A DNA stretch of 64,000 bases, from contig NZ_CP050177.1 of the NCBI RefSeq assembly GCF_011694815.1, forward strand, positions 1,860,001-1,924,000, given 5' to 3'. The translations under genes were made by a program, and so were the position numbers. This document shows positions 53,929-63,137 of the stretch, in pieces (the first letter of the stretch is position 1; each line of letters opens with the position of its first letter). The stretch is from Streptomyces liangshanensis. GTDB taxonomy: Bacteria; Actinomycetota; Actinomycetes; Streptomycetales; Streptomycetaceae. The notes under the pieces are model-generated. The model ran no database searches and was not told where the DNA came from. It saw only the letters and a list, made by a program, of their open reading frames with translations.

Positions 53929-56900
53929 CTACGGGTTGATGATGATCTTGAAGTTGGGCGTCGTGTTCCTGATGTCCACGGCGTTCCCGTTGAGCGTCAG
54001 GCCGTTGAAGGTGACCTCACCGACCGCCGGTCCCTGGCCCGCCTCCGGCTGCTCGTTCGCCCACAGTCCGAAGCCGGACTTGGCGTCGAAGGCGTCGCCG
54101 CTCTTCTTGGCCCCGGTGATCGAGATGTCGCTGAGGATGGTGTCCTTGATCGGGAACTGCGGCTGACCGCCTACGTAGTTGGTCTGGAACATGATGCCGC
54201 TGTAGGTCGGATCGACGATGTCGACGTTGTTGATCCGGATCCCCTGGAACACCTTCGAGGCGGAGAACAACCAGATGCCCGGGAAGGTCTGGCTGCCCCA
54301 GAAGTGGCCGCCGGCTCTGATGATCGACACGTTCTCGATCGTCGTGGGCTCGGTCCCGAAGCCGTTCATCGGGTAGCCGAAGTCCAGCGAGCTGACCGTG
54401 ATGCCCGAGTAGACGAGCGTGTCCGCGATGTGGATGTTGCGGAACGTGTTGCGGTAGCCGCCGTACACGGCCAGGCCCGCCGCACGCCACACCAGCGTCG
54501 CCGAGAGGTTCTCGTAGACGTTGTTGTACATGTCCGCGCCGCCCGCGTCGATCGCCGAGAAGAGGGCGAACGCGTCGTCACCGGTGGCCCGCGCGTCGTT
54601 GTTCACGACGTGGTTGTCGGTGCTGCCGTTGGTCATGTTGACGCCGTCGGCGAACGTGTTGCGGATACGGGAGTTGCTGATCGTGATCCGGTCCGCGTTC
54701 GCGCCCCAGTAGAGGCAGACGGTGTGTTCGTTCCAGATGTTGTCGATCGTGATGTCGGAGACGTTGGAGAGGTCGAAGACCTTTCCGGGGCCGTCGATGC
54801 GCGAGGTGTAGTTGCCGAAGAACGAGAAGCTCGTGAAGGACGAGCCCTTCGCGGCGGCCTCGACGCGGAAGCCGGCGTCCGTGTTGTCCTGCGTGGCCGG
54901 GGCGAAGAACCTGGTGAACCAGGGTCCCGCGCCGATCACCTTCACGGGCTTGCCGTAGACCTGGAACTTGCTGGAGGTCTGGTAGTCACCGGCCGGCAGG
55001 TAGACGCCCACGAGCCTGCCCGTGGTGTCCATCCGGACCCGGTCCAGGGCGTTCTGGACGTCCTGCTGGGTGAATCCGGTCGGCACGGTGTACGTGGCCG
55101 GGTCCGGGTTCGCCACCGCGGTGGCCTGCTCCAGGTTGACGAAGTCGATCGCGTACGTGGTGGTGTTCGCGGCGTCCTTCTGGAGGCGGATCTTGCTGCC
55201 CGCCGGGACGGTCCTGCCCAGGAGGATGTTGGCCTCGTCGTAGATGTGACGGGGGCCGCCGGCGCCGGGCGAGTTGCCGGGACCGGTCTCGTTGCCGTAC
55301 AGCCACGCGTACTTCGACGTGAGGTCGATCGCCTTCAGGAACGTACCGTCGACGTAGACGTTCAGCGTCGAGTTGATGCCACCGCCGCCCGCGGAGTCCG
55401 GGATGGAGAAGCGGGTGACCAGCGTGTTGGTGCTGGCCCTGGTGGTGAACTCCACGTAGTTGCCGGTGTTGTTGAGGGTGACGGCCTTGCGTCCCGAGGC
55501 CTCGCCCGCGACGTCGCCGACGGTCCGGTTGGGACCGACGACCTGCGCGCCGCCACCGGTGACACCGTCCTCCGCCTCGTACATGTCGTACGGCATGTTG
55601 GCGCCGCGGCCGACGAAAAGGGGCTGGCTGCTGGTGTTGTTCGCGCGCTTGACCGGCAGTTCGTTCGCGTCGTCCGCGAGGACGACCCGGACGGTGTACG
55701 AGCCGTTCGCGGCGGGCCAGGTGCCGAGGCCCACCGTGGCGGAGGTCGCGCCCGGGGCGAGCGTGCCGTTGTAGGCGCCGGTCAGGGTCCTGACCGTGCC
55801 GCCCGTGGAGTTCAGCAGCGTCAGCGTGATGCCGTGGCTGCCGGACGCGGAGGCCACCGTGCCCTGGTTCTTGATCGTCGCCGAGAAGGTGACCGTGTCA
55901 CCGGCCGACGGCGAGGAGGGCGAGGTGGTGACCGAGCCCGCGACCAGGTCGGAGCTGTCGACCGGCCGCACCACGAGGTTGGTGGCGTTGGTGAAGGTGT
56001 TGTTGGTCTCGTTCGACTCGACGACCGCGTTGGCCGGGTCCGCGACCGCGCTGAGCTGGTACGTACCGGAGTCACGCGGGCCGATGTTCGCGGTGACGGT
56101 GGCCGAGGCCCCCGCCGCGAGGGCGCCCACCGAGGCGGAGCCGACCTTCGTGCCGCTGAGCCGCAGGTCGACGGTGCTGGCCGGGGCGGCGAGCGCGCCG
56201 GCGTTGCGCACGGTCGCCGACACGGTGATCGCGTCGGACTCGACCGGCGACGCGGGGCTCGCGCTGACGGCCGTGACCTGGAGGTCCGGGTTGGGCGCCG
56301 GGTCCCCGAGGATCTGGAACTCGGCGACCTGGCCCGCGCCGGAGCCGGTGTTGGAGTTGAACTTCAGCTGGACGTCGGCGACGCGCGCGCCGACCGGGAT
56401 GGTGACCGAGTTGCCGGTCCCCGGGGTGAAGGTGTAGTCCCGCGCGGCCACCAGGCTGGTGAGGCCCGTGGCGTTCTGCTCGCGGCCGAGCACCTGGATG
56501 TTCTGGGTGCGCTGCCCCCAGCTGCTGTCGGGGTTGAGCTTGACGACGACGGAGTCCGTGTCGGCGTTGGCGCCGAGCTTCACCGTGAGGGTGTTGGGGT
56601 AACTGCCGCCCGCGCCCTCCCAGTAGGTGCTCGTGCTGTTGTCGTTGGCGTTCTCCGCGACGAACGTGAAGACCGAGGAGGACGCGGTGATTGGCTTGCC
56701 GACGGCGAGGTTGGTGGCCGTGCCCGGCGTGCCGTTCCTGGTGACCGTGTTGCTGTTGGACGAGACGTTCCCGGCCGCGTCCTTCGCCCGGACGAAGTAC
56801 GAGACCGTGGCGCCCGCGGACTGGGTGTCCGTGTAGGTGAGGACGTTGCCCGCGACGCTGCCGCGCAGCACGTTGTTGGCGTAGACGTCGTAGCCCGTCA

Positions 56901-58215
56901 CGCCCGTGTTGTCGCTCGACGCGCCCCACGCCAGGCGGACCTGGTCGGAGGCGGGCTGGGTGTAGGTCAGGTTCGCGGGGGCGGTGGGCGCCTGGGTGTC
57001 GCCCGAGGCCCCGGCGCGGGTCACGGTGTTGCTGTTCCCGGAGACGTTCCCGGCCGCGTCCTTCGCCCGTACGTAGTAGGTGACGGTCGCGCTCGCGGGC
57101 TGGCTGTCCGTGAAGGTCGTGACGTTGCCCGCGACGCTGCTGCGCAGCTGGTTGTTGGCGTAGATGTCGTAACCCGTCACGGCCGTGTTGTCCGTGGAGG
57201 GCCGCCAGGACAGCCGGATCTGGCCGGACGCGGGCTGCGTGTAGGTCAGTTCGGTCGGCGCGCTCGGGGCCGTGGTGTCACCGGTCTCGGGGCCGTAGAC
57301 CTCCAGCTCGGAGAGCTGGCCGCCGGGCTGCTGGGTGTTGGCGGTGATGAGGATCCGCACGTAGCGCTGGGTGGTGGCGTCGAAGGAGATCGTCACCGAG
57401 TTCGCGCCCGCGGAGTTGAACGTGTAGGCCTTGGAGGCCGTCAGGTCCGTGAAGGCGCTGTTGTTGGTGCTGCCCTGGACCTTGAGCGTCTGGTCCCGGG
57501 CGCCCCAGCCGTCGGGCAGGCGCAGGACCACCTGGTTGACGCCGACGGACGAGCCCAGGTCGGCCTGGATCCACTGCGGGAAGGCGTTGTTGTTGCTCTC
57601 CCAGTAGGTGGCCTTGTTGCCGTCGTTGGCGTTGCCCGGGCCGTACACCTGGGTGAAGCTGCTCGCCGTGAGGGTCTTGCCGAGGGCGAGGTTCACCGAG
57701 GCCGCGGCGGCGGCGTGCACCTCCAGCTCGGACAACTGGGCCTTCTTGCCCGCCGAGTTGTCCGTGAAGTCGGCGCGGACGAAGCGCGCCTTGGTCGCAG
57801 GGAAGGCGACGGTGACCTTGTTGCCCGCACCCTTGCTGAAGGAGTACGTGGCGGACGACTTCAGCGTGGAGAAGCTGGTGCCGTCCTCACTGCCCTGGAG
57901 GGAGAGGGTCTGCTTGCGGCTCTCCCACCCGGCGGGGAGCTTCAGCGTGACCTGGTCGACGCGCTTGCTGGACCCGAGGTCCGACTGCACCCACTGCGAG
58001 GACTTGCCGTTGCCCTCCCAGTAGGTGGACTGGTTGCCGTCCGTGACACTGCGGGCCGTTCCGTTGCCCGTGGTCGCGTTGGCCGCCGCGGTCCGCCCCG
58101 CGGCGATGTTGGGGCCGTCGGCCGCGGAAGCGGCGAGTGACGGCCAGCCCACCATCACAAGACTGGTGGCAACGGCGGTGGAGAGGAACCGCCATCTCCG
58201 GCGTAGCGATCTCAT
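53929..58215 (-). CDS. Large secreted multimodular GH87-like alpha-1,3-glucanase
   Basis: 1428 aa. Signal peptide (about 1-32, RRRWRFLSTAVATSLVMVGW), two F5/8-type discoidin/CBM32 modules (about 35-170, 175-305), two near-identical FN3 domains (about 315-400, 407-495), a third CBM-like module (about 500-640), two CARDB-like domains (about 645-740, 745-870), a CBM35/6 module (about 880-1050, YEAEDGVTGGGAQVVG) and a C-terminal beta-helix (about 1060-1428). Candidate catalytic acids Asp1190 (ADGVN) and Asp1213-Asp1214 (GDDA) repeat the 23/24 spacing of the smaller enzyme and of known GH87. It is predicted to bind and cut alpha-1,3-glucan such as fungal wall or mutan. Divergent from the two-component genes. 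Confidence 0.75.
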   Translation of the reverse strand: MRSLRRRWRFLSTAVATSLVMVGWPSLAASAADGPNIAAGRTAAANATTGNGTARSVTDGNQSTYWEGNGKSSQWVQSDLGSSKRVDQVTLKLPAGWESRKQTLSLQGSEDGTSFSTLKSSATYSFSKGAGNKVTVAFPATKARFVRADFTDNSAGKKAQLSELEVHAAAAASVNLALGKTLTASSFTQVYGPGNANDGNKATYWESNNNAFPQWIQADLGSSVGVNQVVLRLPDGWGARDQTLKVQGSTNNSAFTDLTASKAYTFNSAGANSVTISFDATTQRYVRILITANTQQPGGQLSELEVYGPETGDTTAPSAPTELTYTQPASGQIRLSWRPSTDNTAVTGYDIYANNQLRSSVAGNVTTFTDSQPASATVTYYVRAKDAAGNVSGNSNTVTRAGASGDTQAPTAPANLTYTQPASDQVRLAWGASSDNTGVTGYDVYANNVLRGSVAGNVLTYTDTQSAGATVSYFVRAKDAAGNVSSNSNTVTRNGTPGTATNLAVGKPITASSSVFTFVAENANDNSTSTYWEGAGGSYPNTLTVKLGANADTDSVVVKLNPDSSWGQRTQNIQVLGREQNATGLTSLVAARDYTFTPGTGNSVTIPVGARVADVQLKFNSNTGSGAGQVAEFQILGDPAPNPDLQVTAVSASPASPVESDAITVSATVRNAGALAAPASTVDLRLSGTKVGSASVGALAAGASATVTANIGPRDSGTYQLSAVADPANAVVESNETNNTFTNATNLVVRPVDSSDLVAGSVTTSPSSPSAGDTVTFSATIKNQGTVASASGSHGITLTLLNSTGGTVRTLTGAYNGTLAPGATSATVGLGTWPAANGSYTVRVVLADDANELPVKRANNTSSQPLFVGRGANMPYDMYEAEDGVTGGGAQVVGPNRTVGDVAGEASGRKAVTLNNTGNYVEFTTRASTNTLVTRFSIPDSAGGGGINSTLNVYVDGTFLKAIDLTSKYAWLYGNETGPGNSPGAGGPRHIYDEANILLGRTVPAGSKIRLQKDAANTTTYAIDFVNLEQATAVANPDPATYTVPTGFTQQDVQNALDRVRMDTTGRLVGVYLPAGDYQTSSKFQVYGKPVKVIGAGPWFTRFFAPATQDNTDAGFRVEAAAKGSSFTSFSFFGNYTSRIDGPGKVFDLSNVSDITIDNIWNEHTVCLYWGANADRITISNSRIRNTFADGVNMTNGSTDNHVVNNDARATGDDAFALFSAIDAGGADMYNNVYENLSATLVWRAAGLAVYGGYRNTFRNIHIADTLVYSGITVSSLDFGYPMNGFGTEPTTIENVSIIRAGGHFWGSQTFPGIWLFSASKVFQGIRINNVDIVDPTYSGIMFQTNYVGGQPQFPIKDTILSDISITGAKKSGDAFDAKSGFGLWANEQPEAGQGPAVGEVTFNGLTLNGNAVDIRNTTPNFKIIINP

Positions 58216-58281
58216 GGATCCCCGATCTTCGGCCTCGGCGCGGGGGCGGCGAGGGCGCGGCTCTGGCTGCCTGCCTCGGCG

Positions 58282-58295
58282 GCAAGCGTTTCTGC
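58282..58295. promoter_or_regulatory. Possible LacI-type operator of the large GH87-like gene
   Basis: GCAAGCGTTTCTGC shares the GCAAGCG half with the two strong operators, but its other half is imperfect. Its position just upstream of the hydrolase start makes it a candidate third site of the MalR-like regulator. Confidence 0.4.
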
Positions 58296-58468
58296 ACTGA
58301 TCAGCGGAGTCTTTTGCGTTTAGCGGTCAGAGAGTTGCAGAGAAATGCGAGTCCGTCCACAGCTCCGACAGAACCAAATCCCTCGGGCCGCCCCGTGAGT
58401 TGGCTGCCACAGGCGCACAACAGGCCGCATCTGGCCCCCGAACTGGGAAACGTAAGCGACCCGCAAAG

Positions 58469-58486
58469 CTTGCAAGTTTCTTGCGT
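58469..58486. promoter_or_regulatory. CTTGCAA-N4-CTTGCGT direct repeat
   Basis: Two CTTGC-type half-sites spaced like the MalR operator pattern I remember (CTTGCAG repeats). It lies 254 nt upstream of the hydrolase and 50 nt before the kinase start. It could serve either gene. Confidence 0.4.
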
Positions 58487-58535
58487 GAATGTGGAAATTT
58501 CGGAAAGGAGGCCCGGACCTCTACCGTTCGTACAC

Positions 58536-60248
58536 ATGAGCGCCGGACCGATCACCCTGGGGATGGCGCCGTCGGAGCGACGACGGCGGTTCGGCCGGCC
58601 ACGCCGGGTCTTCTCCCAGGTGCTCCTGATGCAACTCGCCGTCGCCGCCGGGGTGACCGTGCTCGCCACCGGCCTCTTCCTGGCGCCCCTCAGCGCGCAG
58701 TTGGACGACCAGGCGATGCGCCGGGCCCTCGCGATCGCCGAGACCACCGCCTCCGCCCGGGTCGCCGACGCGCTCCTCGGCTCGCGCCCGTCGAGCGCGG
58801 GGCCGGTGCAGGCCGAGGCGGAGCGGATACGGAAGGCCACCGGCGCCGAGTACGTGGTGATCATGGACAGGCGCGGGGTGCGCTGGTCGCACACCGACAC
58901 CCGCCAGATCGGCAGGGTCGTCTCCACCGACCCGGGCAGGGCCCTCGCGGGCGCGCACGTCATGGAGATCGACAGCGGCACCCTGGGGCGCTCGGCGCGG
59001 GGCAAGGTCCCGCTGCGGGACGACGCCGGCCGCATCGTCGGGGCCGTATCGGTCGGGATCGCGTACGACAGTGTCCGCGACCGGCTCCTCGCCGCGATCC
59101 CCGGACTGCTCGCCTACGCCGGCGGGGCGCTGGCGGCCGGCGCGCTCGCCGCGTACCTGATCTCCCGGCGGCTCCAGCGCCAGACCCATGACCTGGCCTT
59201 CTCCGACATCGCGGCCCTCCTCGCCGAACGCGAGGCCATGCTGCACGGCCTGCGCGAAGGCGTGGTCGCCCTCGATCCGGCCGGCCGGATCCGGCTGATG
59301 AACGACGAGGCGCAGCGGCTCCTGGGCCTCGGCCCCGAGGCGACGGGCCGGCCGCTGGAGGACGCGCTCGGCGCGGGACGCACCGCCGACGTCCTGTCGG
59401 GCCGTGTCCGGGGCGAGGACCTGCTGACGGTACGGGGCAGCCGCGTCCTGGTCGCCAACCGGATGCCGACCGACGACGGCGGCGCGGTCGCCACCCTCCG
59501 CGACCGGACCGAGCTGGAGCGGCTGGGCCGGGAACTGGACGCGACCCGCGGGCTGATCGACGCCCTGCGCGCCCAGGACCACGAGCACGCCAACCGGATG
59601 CACACCCTCCTCGGGCTGCTGGAGCTGGGGATGCACGACGAGGCGGCCGCGTTCGTCACCGAGGTGGCCGGGGTGCACCGGGTCACCGCCGAGCAGGTCA
59701 CCGAGCGGGTCCACGACCCGCTGGCGGCGGCGCTCCTGGTCGGCAAGGCCGCGGTCGCCGCCGAGCGCGGTGTCTCGCTGCGGCTCTCCCCGGAGACCTT
59801 CCTGCCGGACCGTTCGGTGGATCCGCAGGGCCTGGTCACCGTCCTCGGCAACCTGGTGGACAACGCGCTGGACGCCGCCGCGGGTTCGGCGGAGGCGCGC
59901 GTCGAGGTGGGGCTGCGCGCCGAGGGCCGGACGGTCGTGCTGTGCGTCTCCGACAGCGGCCCGGGGGTCCCGGACCATCAGCGTGACCTGATCTTCTCCG
60001 AGGGCTGGTCGACCAAGGCGCCGCCGTCCCACGGCAGGCGCGGCCTCGGTCTGGCGCTGGTGCGCAGGCTCGCGGAACGGCAGGGCGGGAGCGTACGGGT
60101 CGGTGGGTCGGCGGACGGCGGCGCGGAGTTCACCGTCGTCCTCCCGGAGGCACTGGGCCCGGAGGATCGTGGGGCGGACCGTGGGGCGACGGACCATGCC
60201 GAGGCGGATCGTGGGGCGGCGGATCGTGGGGCGGCGGGGGACGCGTGA
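58536..60248 (+). CDS. CitA/DcuS-type sensor histidine kinase
   Basis: 570 aa. TM1 near 33-53, an extracytoplasmic sCache-type sensor (about 54-190, AEYVVIMDRRGVRWSHTDTR), TM2 near 195-217, a PAS domain (about 230-330), a SpoOB-type dimerisation helix with phospho-His in QDHEHANRMHTLLGLLELG, and a HATPase (N-box LVDNALDAA, SDSGPGV, GLGLALVRRLAERQGG). The family senses citrate, fumarate or other carboxylates. Start taken at ATG 58536; the only strong SD (AAAGGAGG) is 26 nt upstream, so initiation is uncertain. The C-terminus is a short repetitive ADRGA tail. It overlaps the regulator gene by 4 nt. Confidence 0.87.
   Translation: MSAGPITLGMAPSERRRRFGRPRRVFSQVLLMQLAVAAGVTVLATGLFLAPLSAQLDDQAMRRALAIAETTASARVADALLGSRPSSAGPVQAEAERIRKATGAEYVVIMDRRGVRWSHTDTRQIGRVVSTDPGRALAGAHVMEIDSGTLGRSARGKVPLRDDAGRIVGAVSVGIAYDSVRDRLLAAIPGLLAYAGGALAAGALAAYLISRRLQRQTHDLAFSDIAALLAEREAMLHGLREGVVALDPAGRIRLMNDEAQRLLGLGPEATGRPLEDALGAGRTADVLSGRVRGEDLLTVRGSRVLVANRMPTDDGGAVATLRDRTELERLGRELDATRGLIDALRAQDHEHANRMHTLLGLLELGMHDEAAAFVTEVAGVHRVTAEQVTERVHDPLAAALLVGKAAVAAERGVSLRLSPETFLPDRSVDPQGLVTVLGNLVDNALDAAAGSAEARVEVGLRAEGRTVVLCVSDSGPGVPDHQRDLIFSEGWSTKAPPSHGRRGLGLALVRRLAERQGGSVRVGGSADGGAEFTVVLPEALGPEDRGADRGATDHAEADRGAADRGAAGDA
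60162..60242. repeat. Tandem 15-nt repeats in the kinase C-terminal tail
   Basis: GCGGATCGTGGGGCG and close variants recur about four times in frame, encoding repeated ADRGA. Probably slippage after the ATPase domain, not catalytic. Confidence 0.75.
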
Positions 60249-60919
60249 TCGACGTACTGGTCGTGGACGACGACCTCCGGGTCGCGGAGATCAACTGCGC
60301 GTACGTGGCCAAGGTGGCGGGCTTCCGGGTCGTGGCCCGGGCGCACTCCGCCGCCGAGGCGCTCGCGCGGCTCGCCGAGCGCCGCGTCGACCTCGTCCTG
60401 CTCGACCACGGCCTGCCCGACGAGAACGGCCTGACGGTGGTGCGGGAGCTGCGCGCTCTGGGCCGTGAGACCGACGTGATCATGGTGACGGCGGCCCGCG
60501 ACATGGCCACCGTCCAGGCGGCGATGCGGCACGGCGCGGTCCAGTACCTGGTCAAACCGTTCACCTTCGCGGGCCTGCGGTCGAAGCTGGAGGCGTACGC
60601 GGCACTGCGCCGCGCGCTGGAGAGCGGCGGCGAGGCCGAACAGTCCGAGGTGGACCGCATGTTCGGGGCCCTGTCCGCCTCCACCGTCCCCACGCTCCCC
60701 ACCGGCCACTCCCCCGCCACCGCGGAGGTCGTCCGCCAGGTGCTCCTGGGCGCCGGGGGCCCGCTCTCCGCCCAGGAGATCGCCGCGCGGGCGGGCATGA
60801 GCCGGCAGACCGCGCAGCGCTACCTCAAACTCCTGGAGCGGGCGGGGCGGGTCCGCCTGACCCTGCGGTACGGGGAGACCGGCCGCCCCGAACACCGCTA
60901 CGCGTGGCCGCACCCCTGA
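60245..60919 (+). CDS. CitB/DcuR-type response regulator
   Basis: 224 aa. Receiver with acidic D8-D10, phospho-acceptor Asp54 in LVLLDHGLPDENG and Lys in YLVKPF. The C-terminal CitB-type HTH reads GPLSAQEIAARAGMSRQTAQ. GTG start at 60245 overlaps the kinase stop (GTGA), so the pair is co-translated. Its likely targets are the carboxylate transporter genes that end 22 nt away on the opposite strand. Confidence 0.92.
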   Translation: MIDVLVVDDDLRVAEINCAYVAKVAGFRVVARAHSAAEALARLAERRVDLVLLDHGLPDENGLTVVRELRALGRETDVIMVTAARDMATVQAAMRHGAVQYLVKPFTFAGLRSKLEAYAALRRALESGGEAEQSEVDRMFGALSASTVPTLPTGHSPATAEVVRQVLLGAGGPLSAQEIAARAGMSRQTAQRYLKLLERAGRVRLTLRYGETGRPEHRYAWPHP

Positions 60920-60941
60920 CCGCGCCCGGGACGCCCGGCCC

Positions 60942-62534
60942 TCACACCGCCCCGGCCCCCGTCAGCGACCGCACCTCCGTCTCCGCGTGCTTCGCCGCGT
61001 CCGGCGGCTCCGGCGAGGTGACCGTACCGATCCACCCGGCCAGGAAGCCCAGCGGGATCGAGACCAGGCCCGGGTTCTGGAGCGGGAAGATATGGAAGTC
61101 GACCCCGGGGAGGATCGCGTCGGGGCTGCCCGACACGACCGGCGAGAGCACCACGAGCAGAACGGCCGGAATCAGTCCCCCGTACACGGACCAGACCGCG
61201 CCCCTGGTGGTGAAGTTCCGCCAGAACAGCGAGTAGAGCAGGACGGGCAGGTTCGCCGAGGCGGCGACCGCGAAGGCCAGCCCGACCAGGAACGCCACGT
61301 TCAGGTTCTGCGCCAGCAGGCTCAGCCCGATCGCCACCGCCCCGATGCCCACCGCCGCCACCCGCGCCACCGCCACCTCGCCGCGCGGCTTGCCGTGCGC
61401 GCGCCGCAGCGACGCGTACAGGTCGTGCGCGACGGACGCGGACGAGGCGAGCGTGACGCCCGCGACGACGGCGAGGATCGTCGCGAAGGCGATCGCCGCG
61501 ACCACCGCGAAGAGAACCGTTCCTCCGGTCGATCCGGCCCCGCCGCCCAGGTCCAGGGCCAGCAGCGGTACGGCGGTGTTCCCCGCCGCGTTCGAGGCCC
61601 GTACGGCGTCGGAGCCGACCAGCGCGGCCGCGCCGAAGCCCAGCACGATCGTCATCAGGTAGAAGGAGCCGATGAGCCCGATGGACCACACGACGGACCG
61701 GCGGGCGGCCCGGGCGGTGGGCACGGTGTAGAAGCGGGACAGGATGTGCGGCAGCCCCGCCGTGCCGAGGACCAGCGCGAGGCCGAGGCTGATGAAGTCG
61801 AGGCGGGCGGTCCAGTCCCCGCCGTACTTGAGCCCCGGCGCCAGGAACTCCCTGCCGTGGCCGCTGTGCGCGACGGCGCTGTTCAGCAGGGCGTTGACGT
61901 TCCCGTGGAAGCGGACCAGCACCAGCACGGTCAGCGCGACCGCGCCCGCCATCAGCAGCACGGCCTTGACGATCTGGATCCAGGTCGTCGCCCGCATCCC
62001 GCCGAGCGACACGTACACGACCATCAGCGCGCCCACCCCGATCACCGTCCAGGCGCGCGCCGCCCCGCTCGTACCGCCCAGCAGCAGCGCCACCAGGCTG
62101 CCCGCGCCGACCATCTGCGCCACCAGGTAGAGCACGGAGACGGTGACCGAGGAGGTGCCCGCGGCGATCCGCACCGGCCGCTCGCCCATCCGCGCGGCGA
62201 TCACGTCGGCGAGGGTGAACCGCCCGCAGTTGCGGACGAGTTCGGCGACGAGCAGGAGCACCACCAGCCAGGCGACGAGGAAACCGACCGAGTAGAGCAC
62301 GCCGTCGTAGCCGAAGAGGGCGATCACCCCCGAGATGCCGAGGAAGGAGGCGGCGGACATGTAGTCGCCCGCGATGGCGAATCCGTTCTCCATCGGCGAG
62401 AACAGCCGCCCGCCCGCGTAGAACTCCTCCGCCGAACCGCGGCGGTCGCGGCTCACCCAGGTGGTGATGCCCAGGGTGACCGCGACGAACGCGCTGAACA
62501 GCACCAGCGCCAGGGTCTGGTGGTCGCCGCTCAT
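60942..62534 (-). CDS. Sodium:solute symporter, acetate/monocarboxylate (ActP) type
   Basis: 530 aa, about 13 TMs, SSS family. Diagnostic stretches: FYAGGRLFSPMENGFAIAGD, MSAASFLGISGVIALFGYDG, GLPHILSRFYTVPTARAARR and LNVAFLVGLAFAVAASANLP. This pattern is the ActP/cation-acetate symporter subgroup. The ATG overlaps the stop of the DUF485 gene by 4 nt, the usual arrangement for this transporter. Probably imports acetate, pyruvate or a similar monocarboxylate. Confidence 0.92.
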   Translation of the reverse strand: MSGDHQTLALVLFSAFVAVTLGITTWVSRDRRGSAEEFYAGGRLFSPMENGFAIAGDYMSAASFLGISGVIALFGYDGVLYSVGFLVAWLVVLLLVAELVRNCGRFTLADVIAARMGERPVRIAAGTSSVTVSVLYLVAQMVGAGSLVALLLGGTSGAARAWTVIGVGALMVVYVSLGGMRATTWIQIVKAVLLMAGAVALTVLVLVRFHGNVNALLNSAVAHSGHGREFLAPGLKYGGDWTARLDFISLGLALVLGTAGLPHILSRFYTVPTARAARRSVVWSIGLIGSFYLMTIVLGFGAAALVGSDAVRASNAAGNTAVPLLALDLGGGAGSTGGTVLFAVVAAIAFATILAVVAGVTLASSASVAHDLYASLRRAHGKPRGEVAVARVAAVGIGAVAIGLSLLAQNLNVAFLVGLAFAVAASANLPVLLYSLFWRNFTTRGAVWSVYGGLIPAVLLVVLSPVVSGSPDAILPGVDFHIFPLQNPGLVSIPLGFLAGWIGTVTSPEPPDAAKHAETEVRSLTGAGAV

Positions 62535-63040
62535 CGTTCCGCCCCCCGCGTCATCTCCTGGGTCTCCCAGCGCAGTTCGAGCGCCGCCCGGTCCCGGTGC
62601 AGCCGCGCGTGCCGCGCGTACGCCCAGGTCAGCAGGAAGGTGGAGAGGAACTGGCCGAGCCCGGCCACCATCGCCACGTTCACCGCGCCCACCACCGGCC
62701 TGGCCATGAACCCGGGCGCGGCGGTCGCCGCGACCACGTACGCGAAGTACCAGACGAAGAAGGCGACCGAGGCGGGGACGACAAACCTGCGGTAGCGGCC
62801 ACGCACCTCCTGGAAGGCGGCGCTGCGCTGCACTTCCCCGTAGATGTCGGCGGCGCTGGGGCCGTGCCCGGGAGCCTGCGATCCGTCCGGTACGGCGGTG
62901 TCGTCGGCGGGGCCGGCGTCGGCAGCGGGGCCGGCGGGGAGTCCCGTACCGTCCAGGTCGCCCCAGCCGTCGGCCAGCGCGTCGTACCACGGGTCGTCGA
63001 GCCGCACCGCCGCGGGCTCACGCCCTTCCTGCTTCTCCAC
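62531..63040 (-). CDS. DUF485 membrane protein, symporter partner
   Basis: 169 aa. A disordered acidic head (about 1-65) is followed by the DUF485 core with two TMs (FVVPASVAFFVWYFAYVVAA and VAMVAGLGQFLSTFLLTWAY) and a basic cytoplasmic tail. DUF485 proteins accompany acetate symporters (YjcH/ActP pair). GTG start at 63040 behind AAGGAG. The head is longer than in enterobacterial YjcH. Confidence 0.9.
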   Translation of the reverse strand: MEKQEGREPAAVRLDDPWYDALADGWGDLDGTGLPAGPAADAGPADDTAVPDGSQAPGHGPSAADIYGEVQRSAAFQEVRGRYRRFVVPASVAFFVWYFAYVVAATAAPGFMARPVVGAVNVAMVAGLGQFLSTFLLTWAYARHARLHRDRAALELRWETQEMTRGAER

Positions 63041-63137
63041 CGGTCAACTCTCCTTGTCAGCGAACCGTTTCGGCCGCGTCCCAAGGATGGACAGAAGGGG
63101 AGGACCCCGGACTCTCCACTCCCCCGACTTCACCCCA

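Larger units (their letters stand above)
58216..58535. other. Divergent control region, GH87-like / CitA-type kinase
   Basis: 320 bp, AT-richer than its surroundings, no gene. It contains the LacI-like element GCAAGCGTTTCTGC (58282-58295), about 67 nt before the hydrolase ATG, and the direct-repeat element at 58469-58486. Confidence 0.55.

Noticed and set aside
54304..58140. A 1278-codon plus-strand open frame opposite the large hydrolase
   Set aside because: Val/Arg/Gly-rich with no motif. The minus frame has a signal peptide, binding modules and catalytic pattern.
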